From NCBI GenBank assembly GCA_031285645.1, contig JAITVU010000329.1, positions 1 through 5,870 on the forward strand: a stretch of 5,870 nt of DNA, given 5' to 3'. This document shows, in pieces, positions 1-5,870 of this stretch. Source of the DNA: Oscillospiraceae bacterium (GTDB lineage: Bacteria; Bacillota; Clostridia; Oscillospirales; Ruminococcaceae). Numbering within the stretch: the stretch's first letter is position 1; every line of letters begins with the position of its first letter. The position numbers and the translations under genes were made by a program. The notes beneath the pieces were generated by a model. It did no database searches. It was not told the DNA's origin and was given only the letters and a program-made list of their open reading frames with translations.

Positions 1-123
1 CAGATACTCCTGCTGGCTATCCAATCCGAATAAACTTACCGCCGTGTTGTTCGTTTCGATGTTCCTTAACTTTTTATCCCATAGATTGAAGCCGAGAGGC
101 GTCGCGTTCGTCAAAAGCCCGAT
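1..123 (-). other. Second copy of the PAS core repeat within the sensor, cut by the window edge
   Basis: Encodes sensor residues 647-687. NATPL-x3-LW, TNNTAVSLFGL and QEYL match the first copy at 922-1041 in order and spacing. The protein copies are clearly related but well diverged, which points to an old domain duplication rather than a recent one. The rest of this PAS domain lies outside the window. Confidence 0.75.
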
Positions 124-2061
124 GCGGTGATATGCCTCGCGGATCTGAACCGTCTGCTCGCCGCGGCTCACGGCGGCAGCCATCATGAGGCTCATGGACT
201 GCAGGATATCCACTTCATCCGCGTCAAAGGAACGCTCCCGGCTGCAATCAGAAAAACCGACGAGCCCCCAAAACTGCTCCCGCACAAATACCGGGATTAC
301 TAGGACGGATTTTGTCTCAAACGGGGCGAAGAACACCTGTATGGGCGACGGCAAAGCGTTGACCGGGCCGTTCATGCACTCGCCCTGCCGGAAACGGTTA
401 TCCCACCCGTCGTCCAGCCCCCAGGGGAACCGCATTCCGGGCATGATAGCTGATTTCACGCTGCCGGCGTCGCTGACCCACGCGCTCCTGCAGAAAAAAT
501 ATTCGATGTCGTCCACTATCTCGTTCTGTGTGATGTATGCCTGATCTATGTTGACGCACTGACCAAGGAGCCTGAGACTTTCCGTAAGCGCGGCCTCAAT
601 ATCGCCGTCCTCCGCCGTGCCGAACAGGGTAAAGGAGACGCGCCGGCTTGCTTCGAGCAGGTTGTCACGGTGTTTTATTTCAGCCAGCATCTTTTCTTGC
701 TCGCGCAAATCGCGCGAATACGCCGCGACTACATAATCGCCCCCGTAGGGGATGCGAACCATCGTCACCTCGCAGGGGAGCGGCGTCCCGTCGGACAAGC
801 GGTACAGCCAGTCGTATGTACATTCGCCTTTTTCAAAGGCTTCGGTTATTGTCTCCTTAATTTTATCGCGGGTGGTCTGCCCGTCAGGCTGGCATTCCGG
901 GGAAAGCTCGAAATATCGATCGAGGTATTCCCGTTTATCTTTCAGCCCAAACAATTTGACCGCCGCCTCGTTGCCCTCAATCAGTTCAAAGCTCCTGTTC
1001 CACAGGCGGCAGGCGAGGGGCGTGGCGTCCATCATAAGCCGAACCCGCTCATGCTCTTCCTGAATGGCGTCCGCCTGCGCTTGGATTGTTTTGTTCAGTT
1101 CCGCCAAATCCTGATTCTTGCGCTCTATCTCCTTAAACGGCTGCGAGGTTACCCGGGACAGGAAAAACGCCGCGGCTACCCCGAAAATCAAGAATACCAC
1201 CGCAGAGGAAAGCTGCCCTCTCAGTGCGTCGGCCTGTGGGCTTGCGCTAATCGGCACGGTCACCGCGACGCACCATCCAAGCGCCGAACTGTTGATGCGG
1301 CTGTGGGCGCACATGTACTCCACGCCTCCAAAGGTATACTGCTCTACCCCCTTGTCCGACGAAAGGATTTTTTGAACCAGTTCGCCAATCCCTTCGTCCG
1401 CCCCGCCGGAAGTATCACCGCTGTTCAGCACATAGTCGTTCATAGCCTGAACGCTGTCCTGATCTGTCGCGCCGATAAACATCCCTACCTCGTTAAGCAT
1501 AAAAATATTGCCGGTCTGCCAGAGCCGCTGTTCGGACAGCATATCGGAAAAAGTCTGCCCCGGCATTGTCACGGCAAGTATGCCGCCGTCGCCCATAGGC
1601 GTATAGACGTTCATCACAAATTCGCCGTTCGCGGAGCAATAGAACGGGCTGGAAATGATGGTCGCGCCCTCCTCGTAAACCATTTCTAGATAATCCGCGT
1701 GCAGGTTCAGGTCATGCTCATGAGCGGGGACGCTATAGCTGGCGATCAGGCCGTCCCGGTCGAAGACCGCCAGAGCCGAGATATCGGTATATTCATTGTA
1801 TTGCTCCGTCATGAGCCCTGCCAGCTCCGCGTCGGAACCGGCCGGGCGAAGACGGGCGGCCACGGTGATAGCCTCAGTTTTCATCAGCTCCATTTTTGTG
1901 CCGACTAGCCTGTCCGCTATACCGATGGCAAAATCCAGATCCTGTTCGATGGTTTGTTCGAGGCTCCTGCTGGTGAAGTACAAACCGGAAAAAAAGTTGG
2001 CCGCCGTTGTGATGAAAACGGTCAGGATAATCAATATGATAGTCTTAGCCCGCATTGACAT
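1..2061 (-). CDS. Membrane sensor protein, dCache-PAS-GAF-PAS, probably N-terminal part of a (hybrid) histidine kinase; 3' end beyond the window
   Basis: The frame is open from the ATG at 2061 to the left edge, giving 687 residues with no stop. Residues 7-29 form a transmembrane helix. Residues about 33-275 look like an extracellular double Cache domain: a first module near 95-170 with an SSPFY...YTPMGDGG pattern, and a second near 184-270 ending in the typical LGWCVAVTVP strand. Residues 284-302 are the second membrane helix. A charged, coiled-coil-like linker (308-340) leads to a PAS domain (about 341-455), a GAF domain (about 470-633, with the conserved core KSVLVIPVF...FWGLVGF) and the start of a second PAS (647 onward). 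The ATG at 2061 is preferred over the in-frame ATG at 2055 because AAGGGG lies 9 bases upstream of it. The catalytic output is not visible. From family knowledge a histidine kinase with possible receiver domains is likely, but a diguanylate cyclase or another output cannot be excluded. The ligand is unknown. Confidence 0.88.
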   Translation of the reverse strand, partial: MSMRAKTIILIILTVFITTAANFFSGLYFTSRSLEQTIEQDLDFAIGIADRLVGTKMELMKTEAITVAARLRPAGSDAELAGLMTEQYNEYTDISALAVFDRDGLIASYSVPAHEHDLNLHADYLEMVYEEGATIISSPFYCSANGEFVMNVYTPMGDGGILAVTMPGQTFSDMLSEQRLWQTGNIFMLNEVGMFIGATDQDSVQAMNDYVLNSGDTSGGADEGIGELVQKILSSDKGVEQYTFGGVEYMCAHSRINSSALGWCVAVTVPISASPQADALRGQLSSAVVFLIFGVAAAFFLSRVTSQPFKEIERKNQDLAELNKTIQAQADAIQEEHERVRLMMDATPLACRLWNRSFELIEGNEAAVKLFGLKDKREYLDRYFELSPECQPDGQTTRDKIKETITEAFEKGECTYDWLYRLSDGTPLPCEVTMVRIPYGGDYVVAAYSRDLREQEKMLAEIKHRDNLLEASRRVSFTLFGTAEDGDIEAALTESLRLLGQCVNIDQAYITQNEIVDDIEYFFCRSAWVSDAGSVKSAIMPGMRFPWGLDDGWDNRFRQGECMNGPVNALPSPIQVFFAPFETKSVLVIPVFVREQFWGLVGFSDCSRERSFDADEVDILQSMSLMMAAAVSRGEQTVQIREAYHRIGLLTNATPLGFNLWDKKLRNIETNNTAVSLFGLDSQQEYL
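922..1041 (-). other. First copy of the PAS core repeat within the sensor
   Basis: Encodes sensor residues 341-380. It carries the pattern DATPL-x4-LW, then a Glu-Asn-Ala-like turn (GNEAAVKLFGL) and ends in REYL. The same pattern returns at residues 647-687 (positions 1-123), separated by the GAF domain. In PAS domains of this type this stretch covers the first strands and helices that shape the ligand pocket. Confidence 0.75.
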
Positions 2062-2070
2062 GGTATTACA

Positions 2071-2076
2071 CCCCTT
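2071..2076 (-). promoter_or_regulatory. Ribosome binding site of the sensor gene
   Basis: AAGGGG on the minus strand, 9 bases before the ATG at 2061. It decides between the two in-frame ATGs at 2061 and 2055 in favour of the first. Confidence 0.7.
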
Positions 2077-2173
2077 CGACTCTAAGCCCTACTAATCGTG
2101 CGGATCGAGGAGCTTTTCTTGTAAAGTACACAACATCGGAAAAATGAGGTTCCGCGTTCGTACAGATTTTAAG

Positions 2174-2980
2174 CTACTCCGTTACGCCAATTGTTATCTC
2201 CGTCTGCGCGTAGCCGGTCGGCCCGGAGAGAGGCGCACTGCCGCTGCCATCGTCAATGGAATACCGGAAGGTGACTTCCCCGGTATAGCTGCCTGCCGGA
2301 ACCGGCGTCATCCACGGATATTTTTCCTGCAAAACGCCCCATTCCATATTGGCGATGTAGGTTCCGTCCATGTCGTACAGTTCCCGCGCCGCTGTCTCAA
2401 ACTGCTCCGGGTTCTGCTCTATCGTCATGACGTACACGACAAAGCTGACGGATTCCCCCGGCGCGAGCGGCTTTGTCACGAAATCGCTGGTGGCCGCGCC
2501 TAAGCGATCCTCCGGCCACACCCAGGTCAGCTCCGGTACGCTCCACGACAGGGCGTCCGGTATCGTGTAGCCACCCGAACCCTGGACATACGAGATAGTC
2601 TGGTCTCCGTTGTTGGTAACCGTGACCGCGATCGGTACGAAGCTCCCCGGCAGTATCGCCTTGCGCTCCAGCACGGCGGCAGTCAGCGAGAGATCGGCGT
2701 ATTCGTTCAAAACCAAATCCTCCAGTGTAGCGACAGAATCAGGGGGCGTCTCGCTTGCGGAACTTGCCACTTCGCTGGAAGCCGGGACTTCGGAGGGCGG
2801 CTCGTCCGGCATTTCAGGCTCGTCCGACGCGCTTGTGTTTGACGTTGATTCCGTCGTCGCGCTTTCAGATGAGGAGGGGGGCGCGTCCTCGCTTTGGGGC
2901 GGGGCTTCGCCGCCGCAGGCGGCAAGCGAAAGCATGAGTGCGAACACGGTGGCAAAAGCAAATGTTTTAGAGGTTTTCAT
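2174..2980 (-). CDS. Secreted lipoprotein with Ser/Pro/Glu-rich stalk and C-terminal Ig-like (BsuPI-like) beta domain
   Basis: A complete gene of 268 residues. The N-terminus is a lipoprotein signal peptide: Lys residues at 2 and 5, a hydrophobic core at 7-18, and the lipobox LAAC with the acylated cysteine at position 22. Residues about 25-85 are low-complexity and disordered, rich in Ser, Pro, Glu, Thr and Ala, as expected for a stalk that lifts a domain away from the membrane. Residues about 90-268 are beta-rich, with AVTVTNNGDQTIS (118-130), LAPGESVSFVVYV (172-184) and PVPAGSYTGEVTFRYSI (226-242). This pattern of strand, gap, LxPGES and PAGxYxGxVxF resembles Ig-like folds such as the BsuPI-type domain; that is a fold-level resemblance only. 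The single visible cysteine is the lipidated one. The ribosome binding site is weak (GTGAG, 10 bases before the ATG). It lies between greA and the sensor gene, 96 and 112 bases away. The function is not recognised; ligand binding or an envelope role is inference. Confidence 0.88.
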   Translation of the reverse strand: MKTSKTFAFATVFALMLSLAACGGEAPPQSEDAPPSSSESATTESTSNTSASDEPEMPDEPPSEVPASSEVASSASETPPDSVATLEDLVLNEYADLSLTAAVLERKAILPGSFVPIAVTVTNNGDQTISYVQGSGGYTIPDALSWSVPELTWVWPEDRLGAATSDFVTKPLAPGESVSFVVYVMTIEQNPEQFETAARELYDMDGTYIANMEWGVLQEKYPWMTPVPAGSYTGEVTFRYSIDDGSGSAPLSGPTGYAQTEITIGVTE

Positions 2981-3076
2981 TTTGAGTCATCTCACTTTCA
3001 AGTTATTCACGGGACAGGCGTAATGGCTCATCCCGCAGCTTATAGCTTAAATCCCTAAAGCTTCTCTGAAGTTTCG

Positions 3077-3559
3077 TCACGATATGCTGATATCGAGGAT
3101 TTTAAACTTCAGGATCATCCCGTTGGGGACAAGAACCTCAACTACGTCGCCCTTTTTATGGCCAAGCAACGCCTTGCCCACAGGGGATTCATCGGTGATG
3201 GATTCAAGGGCGGAACGTCCTGATTCCACGGCGCTTGCGATTCTGTAGGTCGTTTCCTCGTCATAGTCCATATCGAAGATCGTAACAAGCGTCCCGACAG
3301 ACACGCTATCGGTGGAAAGCTGTTCTTTTTGCAGCAGCTTTGCTTTTTTCAGTTGCTCCTCCATTTGAGCGATTCTTGCTTCCAAGATGGCTTGATCGTT
3401 TTTGGCTTCATCATATTCGCTGTTCTCGGACAAGTCGCCGAAGCCTCTGGCCACACGGATTTTTTCGGCAATCTCCCGGCGCCGCGTAGCACGCAGCCAA
3501 TCCAGCTCCTTTTTCATGTCGTCATAGCTTTCAACCGTCATCAGAATTTCAGTATTCAT
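3077..3559 (-). CDS. greA: Transcription elongation factor GreA
   Basis: A complete gene of 160 residues, the usual length for GreA. GreA binds the secondary channel of RNA polymerase and stimulates cleavage of backtracked RNA so that stalled complexes resume. Residues about 7-80 form the N-terminal antiparallel coiled coil, with the family signature GDLSENSEYDEAKNDQ at 41-56. Asp42 and Glu45 are the tip acidic residues that correspond to Asp41 and Glu44 of the E. coli protein. Residues about 85-160 form the FKBP-like C-terminal domain, with ITDESPVGKALLGHKKGD at 121-138 as its conserved block. The ATG at 3559 has GAGGAG 8 bases upstream; the in-frame ATG seven codons in has no such site, although many GreA proteins begin near that MTVE. 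The gene starts 53 bases after the adhesin stop codon, which is not a neighbour I associate with the housekeeping copy, so a second greA paralogue is possible. Confidence 0.96.
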   Translation of the reverse strand: MNTEILMTVESYDDMKKELDWLRATRRREIAEKIRVARGFGDLSENSEYDEAKNDQAILEARIAQMEEQLKKAKLLQKEQLSTDSVSVGTLVTIFDMDYDEETTYRIASAVESGRSALESITDESPVGKALLGHKKGDVVEVLVPNGMILKFKILDISIS

Positions 3560-3567
3560 GTTCCGTA

Positions 3568-3573
3568 CTCCTC
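3568..3573 (-). promoter_or_regulatory. Ribosome binding site of greA
   Basis: GAGGAG on the minus strand with an 8-base spacer to the ATG at 3559. It is strong and sits inside the 53-base gap after the adhesin gene, supporting the upstream of two possible starts. Confidence 0.8.
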
Positions 3574-3612
3574 GATAGATATATTGCAGGTCTTTTCAAA
3601 AACCATGAACCA

Positions 3613-5870
3613 TCAACTTCCGCTGCCGCCTCCGCCTGTTTGCGGGTTATAGTTGACGCCGCCGGTCAGCGGGTTCCTGTTGTCCGTGTGCGGAGACGCC
3701 TCTTCTCCTTCAACGTTGACGGTGTTTTTGAACGTGACCTGCGCGTCCGCCGAGAAATACAGCTCCCGCGTTCTCCCGGCGCTTGTTATGCCAGCTTCCG
3801 GCCGCGAGTCAACGGAATATGTTGTCGTATATCCGGCAGTATCCAGCTCGGCAATTTGATAGAATCCGCCGTACAGATTTTGAATCGTTGCCGTTTCATT
3901 GTGCCGCAGCAACAGGATGGTCGGCTTGCCTTGCTCATCCGATATGATGCGATCCTCATCTATGCCGTTCCCCGTGACTTGCATCGCGCCGGGTGTCAAT
4001 TCAATCGACAGCGGGACGAGGCCTGTGCCGTAACGCGAATTGGGTTCGCCCGTATTGACGATCTGAAACCGGAACAATTTCTGGCTTTCGTCATCATCAA
4101 TGCTGCCCGCGACGGTTTTACGGATATGCAGGTCAAATCGCGGGGGCTCGTCAGGATCCGATGGATCATCATCGTCATGGTTGCCGCCACCACTCGGAGG
4201 CGTATCGCCGCCACCTAGAGGCGTATCGCCACCGCCCGGAGGTGTATCGCCGCCGCCCGGAGGTGTGTTACCGCCACCTGAAGGTGTGGTTGTATTTTTA
4301 ATAGCGAGGGATACCGACCCGTCACCATTTACAATGAGATCACCCTGTTCAATCCCCGTTGGCAGGGGAGCAGCCAAAGTATACGACATCTCCCCCTCTA
4401 TATTTCGAGTGGCTTTGATCCATATTGAGCCGCTAAGTCCGGCATAGCCGGATGGTGGGTTTGTCTCCTCAATCTTCAAATAAAACTCATCTTCATCCAA
4501 GCGATACTCAAGGCTTGCGATGCCCGTGTTCGACGTAGTCAGAAAGGGAACTTGTTGCCCATTTGTGTCGAGCAGCGTCTCCATCGCGGGGCTTTGACCA
4601 CTAGGGTCATCGGTCGTATAGAAAATACTAAATGTGGCGGGAGCCGCAACAGGATCCCCGGCCGCGTCCACTTTGCGGATATTAAGTCTGTGGTCTACGG
4701 TAGTCTCAACCGTTCGTCCTGCAAAAGTATTGGTAATTTGGGTGCCGTATTTCACATCCTGATGTACCCTTGCCTTAAACTCCACTGTTATAAGGTTGTC
4801 CGTAGTAATATCAGCCAGATCATTGGTAATAAATAGCTGATGATTTGTTTCATTGTAAGTGACCGAAAGACCTACTCCACTAGCGGTTGCGAAGTAAGAG
4901 CCACTTGTACTTACATACTGGTCGCCATGTTTTATACGGATTGTGCCGATAAGTAACTCCAGATACTGGCTGATGGAATCGTATACTCGCAAAGCATCTT
5001 TATCAATAGCATCATTGCCACTTTTCTTGAAAGGGAGCTCGTATAGGAGGGTTGTAGCTCCGCCATGCGCCACAAATTGATGGCTGACCCTTTTGGGATC
5101 CGCTGTAATAGCAGCGCTGCTGCCTCCTCCTGTAAATGTGTACTCGCCGGTGGCTGTGTCAGATGATAATTCATAGGTGGCATTATTGGTAAATTCAAGA
5201 ACACCCGTATCCTGCGGTAACCAGCCTTGGTTAAAGTAAATACGATATTTGATGGTAACCTTTGATCCGTAGAGCGGATTGGCAGTGGCGTTGACATTGA
5301 ATTCCACCTCGAAGGACTCCTGCGCTTCTACATCATTGTCGGTAGCAGGGTCTACGGAAAGCGTAAAGCTGGCCGTGCTGTCACTAGGAGCTATGTACGC
5401 AAAGGAAACCGTGCCGTCCGAATTGGACACAGTCTGTTTCGTCCAGCTGTTTGAGGGAGTTGTGTCGTCGTATTCCTGTATGGTTGTCTCGCTTACAACT
5501 TCGGCGCGGGTCACATAGCCTGTAACGTGGTTGCTGTACAGCGGGACGCAGGGGTCATCTTCACCCCCCTGCCAGTCATTACTGCGAGAGGGTACATAGG
5601 CATAACCTTGCCCAGCGCCGCCAGACTGGTATGTATTGATGGTGTAGAAGCTTGCGGTGTTGGTACCCGGGTCGATTTTGTAGCCGATGGAAAACGAGCT
5701 TGTATACGACAGCACATCTTCGCCATTACAGTCTTTTTTAAGCCTTTCGGCGATGGAGTCTGAAATGTAAATTCTAGGATTTGATTCCGCTGTAACTCCT
5801 GACGCATCCCTTCCCTGAGCGGACTCGATGGCTCTGATCTTTTCGAGGTACCCAGTTGCTGTTCCGGCGT
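3613..5870 (-). CDS. Large cell-surface adhesin / pilin-like protein with isopeptide-type domains; 5' end beyond the window
   Basis: Open from the right edge to a TGA at 3613-3615: 751 visible residues, with no signal peptide because the start lies outside. A GTG at 5715 is in frame, but 51 sense codons precede it, so it is not taken as the start. Visible residues 1-185 are beta-rich and unrecognised; they may follow a von Willebrand A domain upstream. Residues about 272-385 resemble the fimbrial isopeptide-forming D2 domain (VTYNETNHQLFITND, then LITVEFKARV and TNTFAG). Residues about 392-526 form a SpaA/CnaB-like domain: LNIRKVD with Lys399, KIEETNPPSGY with Glu467, AIKNT with Asn525. Residues 527-562 are a Pro-Gly linker of GGGDTPP repeats, followed by an acidic stretch. 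Residues about 577-721 form a second such domain (HIRKTVAG with Lys584, IAELDTAGYTT with Glu674, VTFKNT with Asn715). The end carries NPLTG and NPQTG but no membrane helix. Role by family: adhesion or pilus-like surface display. The exact target is unknown. Confidence 0.87.
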   Translation of the reverse strand, partial: AGTATGYLEKIRAIESAQGRDASGVTAESNPRIYISDSIAERLKKDCNGEDVLSYTSSFSIGYKIDPGTNTASFYTINTYQSGGAGQGYAYVPSRSNDWQGGEDDPCVPLYSNHVTGYVTRAEVVSETTIQEYDDTTPSNSWTKQTVSNSDGTVSFAYIAPSDSTASFTLSVDPATDNDVEAQESFEVEFNVNATANPLYGSKVTIKYRIYFNQGWLPQDTGVLEFTNNATYELSSDTATGEYTFTGGGSSAAITADPKRVSHQFVAHGGATTLLYELPFKKSGNDAIDKDALRVYDSISQYLELLIGTIRIKHGDQYVSTSGSYFATASGVGLSVTYNETNHQLFITNDLADITTDNLITVEFKARVHQDVKYGTQITNTFAGRTVETTVDHRLNIRKVDAAGDPVAAPATFSIFYTTDDPSGQSPAMETLLDTNGQQVPFLTTSNTGIASLEYRLDEDEFYLKIEETNPPSGYAGLSGSIWIKATRNIEGEMSYTLAAPLPTGIEQGDLIVNGDGSVSLAIKNTTTPSGGGNTPPGGGDTPPGGGDTPLGGGDTPPSGGGNHDDDDPSDPDEPPRFDLHIRKTVAGSIDDDESQKLFRFQIVNTGEPNSRYGTGLVPLSIELTPGAMQVTGNGIDEDRIISDEQGKPTILLLRHNETATIQNLYGGFYQIAELDTAGYTTTYSVDSRPEAGITSAGRTRELYFSADAQVTFKNTVNVEGEEASPHTDNRNPLTGGVNYNPQTGGGGSGS
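3616..3675 (-). other. Doubled NPxTG motif at the adhesin C-terminus, without anchor helix
   Basis: Encodes the last 20 residues (732-751). NPLTG is at 3661-3675 and NPQTG at 3634-3648, four residues apart, each followed by Gly, and the protein then ends in GGGSGS. Classical sortase signals continue with about 15-20 hydrophobic residues and a basic tail; both are absent here, and the other frames downstream do not encode them either. The motif resembles sortase signals (NPQTN-like or LPXTG-like), but whether a sortase acts on it is unknown. Confidence 0.7.
4196..4279 (-). repeat. 21-base tandem repeat encoding a GGGDTPP-type linker
   Basis: Four consecutive 21-base units start at 4196, 4217, 4238 and 4259, with partial, more diverged units on both sides. 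They differ by a few bases each. Each unit encodes seven residues of the GGGDTPP/GGGDTPL/GGGNTPP type. Being a multiple of three, gain or loss of a unit would change linker length without breaking the frame. The linker separates the CnaB-like domain from the last folded domain. Confidence 0.9.
4291..4695 (-). other. SpaA/CnaB-like domain of the adhesin
   Basis: Encodes visible residues 392-526. The order Lys in the first strand (IRKVD), Glu in the middle (KIEETNPPSGY) and Asn in the last strand (IKNT) is the arrangement that forms a spontaneous Lys-Asn isopeptide bond in Gram-positive pilins. Bond formation itself is inferred from these residues. Confidence 0.75.

Noticed and set aside
670..1689. 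A 339-codon open frame on the plus strand
   Set aside because: It lies fully antisense to the sensor gene, whose protein shows clear membrane, dCache, PAS and GAF features. Its translation has no recognisable domain and is a by-product of GC-rich codon use on the other strand.
2062..2173. Terminator or promoter between the lipoprotein and sensor genes
   Set aside because: A TTTACA hexamer and a GGAA...TTCC mini-stem are present, but no -10 box lies at the right distance and the stem has four pairs with no terminal T run.
2707..2961. Arg/Pro-rich 84-codon frame overlapping the lipoprotein gene on the same strand
   Set aside because: It is the shifted reading of the Ser/Pro/Glu-rich stalk; the lipoprotein frame has a full signal peptide and lipobox and explains the sequence.
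3042..3047. TATAAG-like minus-strand -10 box upstream of the lipoprotein gene
   Set aside because: No -35-like hexamer lies 16-19 bases upstream, so a promoter cannot be supported.
3037..3063. Three AGCTT copies (3037, 3044, 3059) and a CTTC-AGA-GAAG stem just after greA, as a terminator or operator
   Set aside because: The stems are only four to five base pairs, loops are large or mismatched, and no run of T follows on the minus strand. Chance is enough to explain them.
3640..4218. A 192-codon open frame on the plus strand
   Set aside because: Antisense to the GC-rich end of the adhesin gene, Arg/Val-rich, with no domain signal or ribosome binding site that I can see.
3613..5715. GTG at 5715 as the adhesin start
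   Set aside because: The same frame stays open for 51 codons upstream to the window edge, no signal peptide follows the GTG, and surface proteins of this type need one. The gene simply begins outside the window.

Overview
The window looks like part of a low-to-mid GC Gram-positive chromosome, most likely an anaerobic Clostridia (Oscillospirales- or Christensenellales-like) gut-type bacterium. The evidence is a lipoprotein with a classical lipobox, a pilin/MSCRAMM-type surface protein with sortase-like NPxTG motifs, a Firmicutes-style GreA, and a dCache-PAS-GAF sensor whose PAS repeat (an ATPL...LFGL...EYL pattern) I associate with large clostridial hybrid sensor kinases. No species can be named from the sequence.

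All four genes lie on the minus strand and read right to left. In transcription order they are: (1) 5870-3613, the C-terminal 751 residues of a large cell-surface adhesin whose start is beyond the right edge; (2) 3559-3077, a complete greA; (3) 2980-2174, a complete lipoprotein with a Ser/Pro/Glu-rich stalk and a predicted beta-sandwich domain; (4) 2061-1, the N-terminal 687 residues of a membrane sensor that runs off the left edge. The gaps are 53, 96 and 112 bases. None holds a convincing terminator or promoter, so one transcript or several short ones are equally possible. No stretch over 300 bases lacks a gene.

Functionally, three of the four products are exported or membrane-bound: an adhesin probably stiffened by isopeptide bonds, a tethered lipoprotein with a ligand-binding-like fold, and a receptor with an extracellular dCache domain. 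A surface-contact and sensing neighbourhood is a reasonable inference. GreA is a general transcription factor and its place here may be incidental. I see no RNA gene, mobile element, CRISPR array or phage feature. The most unusual point is the adhesin C-terminus, which has two NPxTGG motifs but stops without the hydrophobic segment and basic tail that a sortase signal normally needs.
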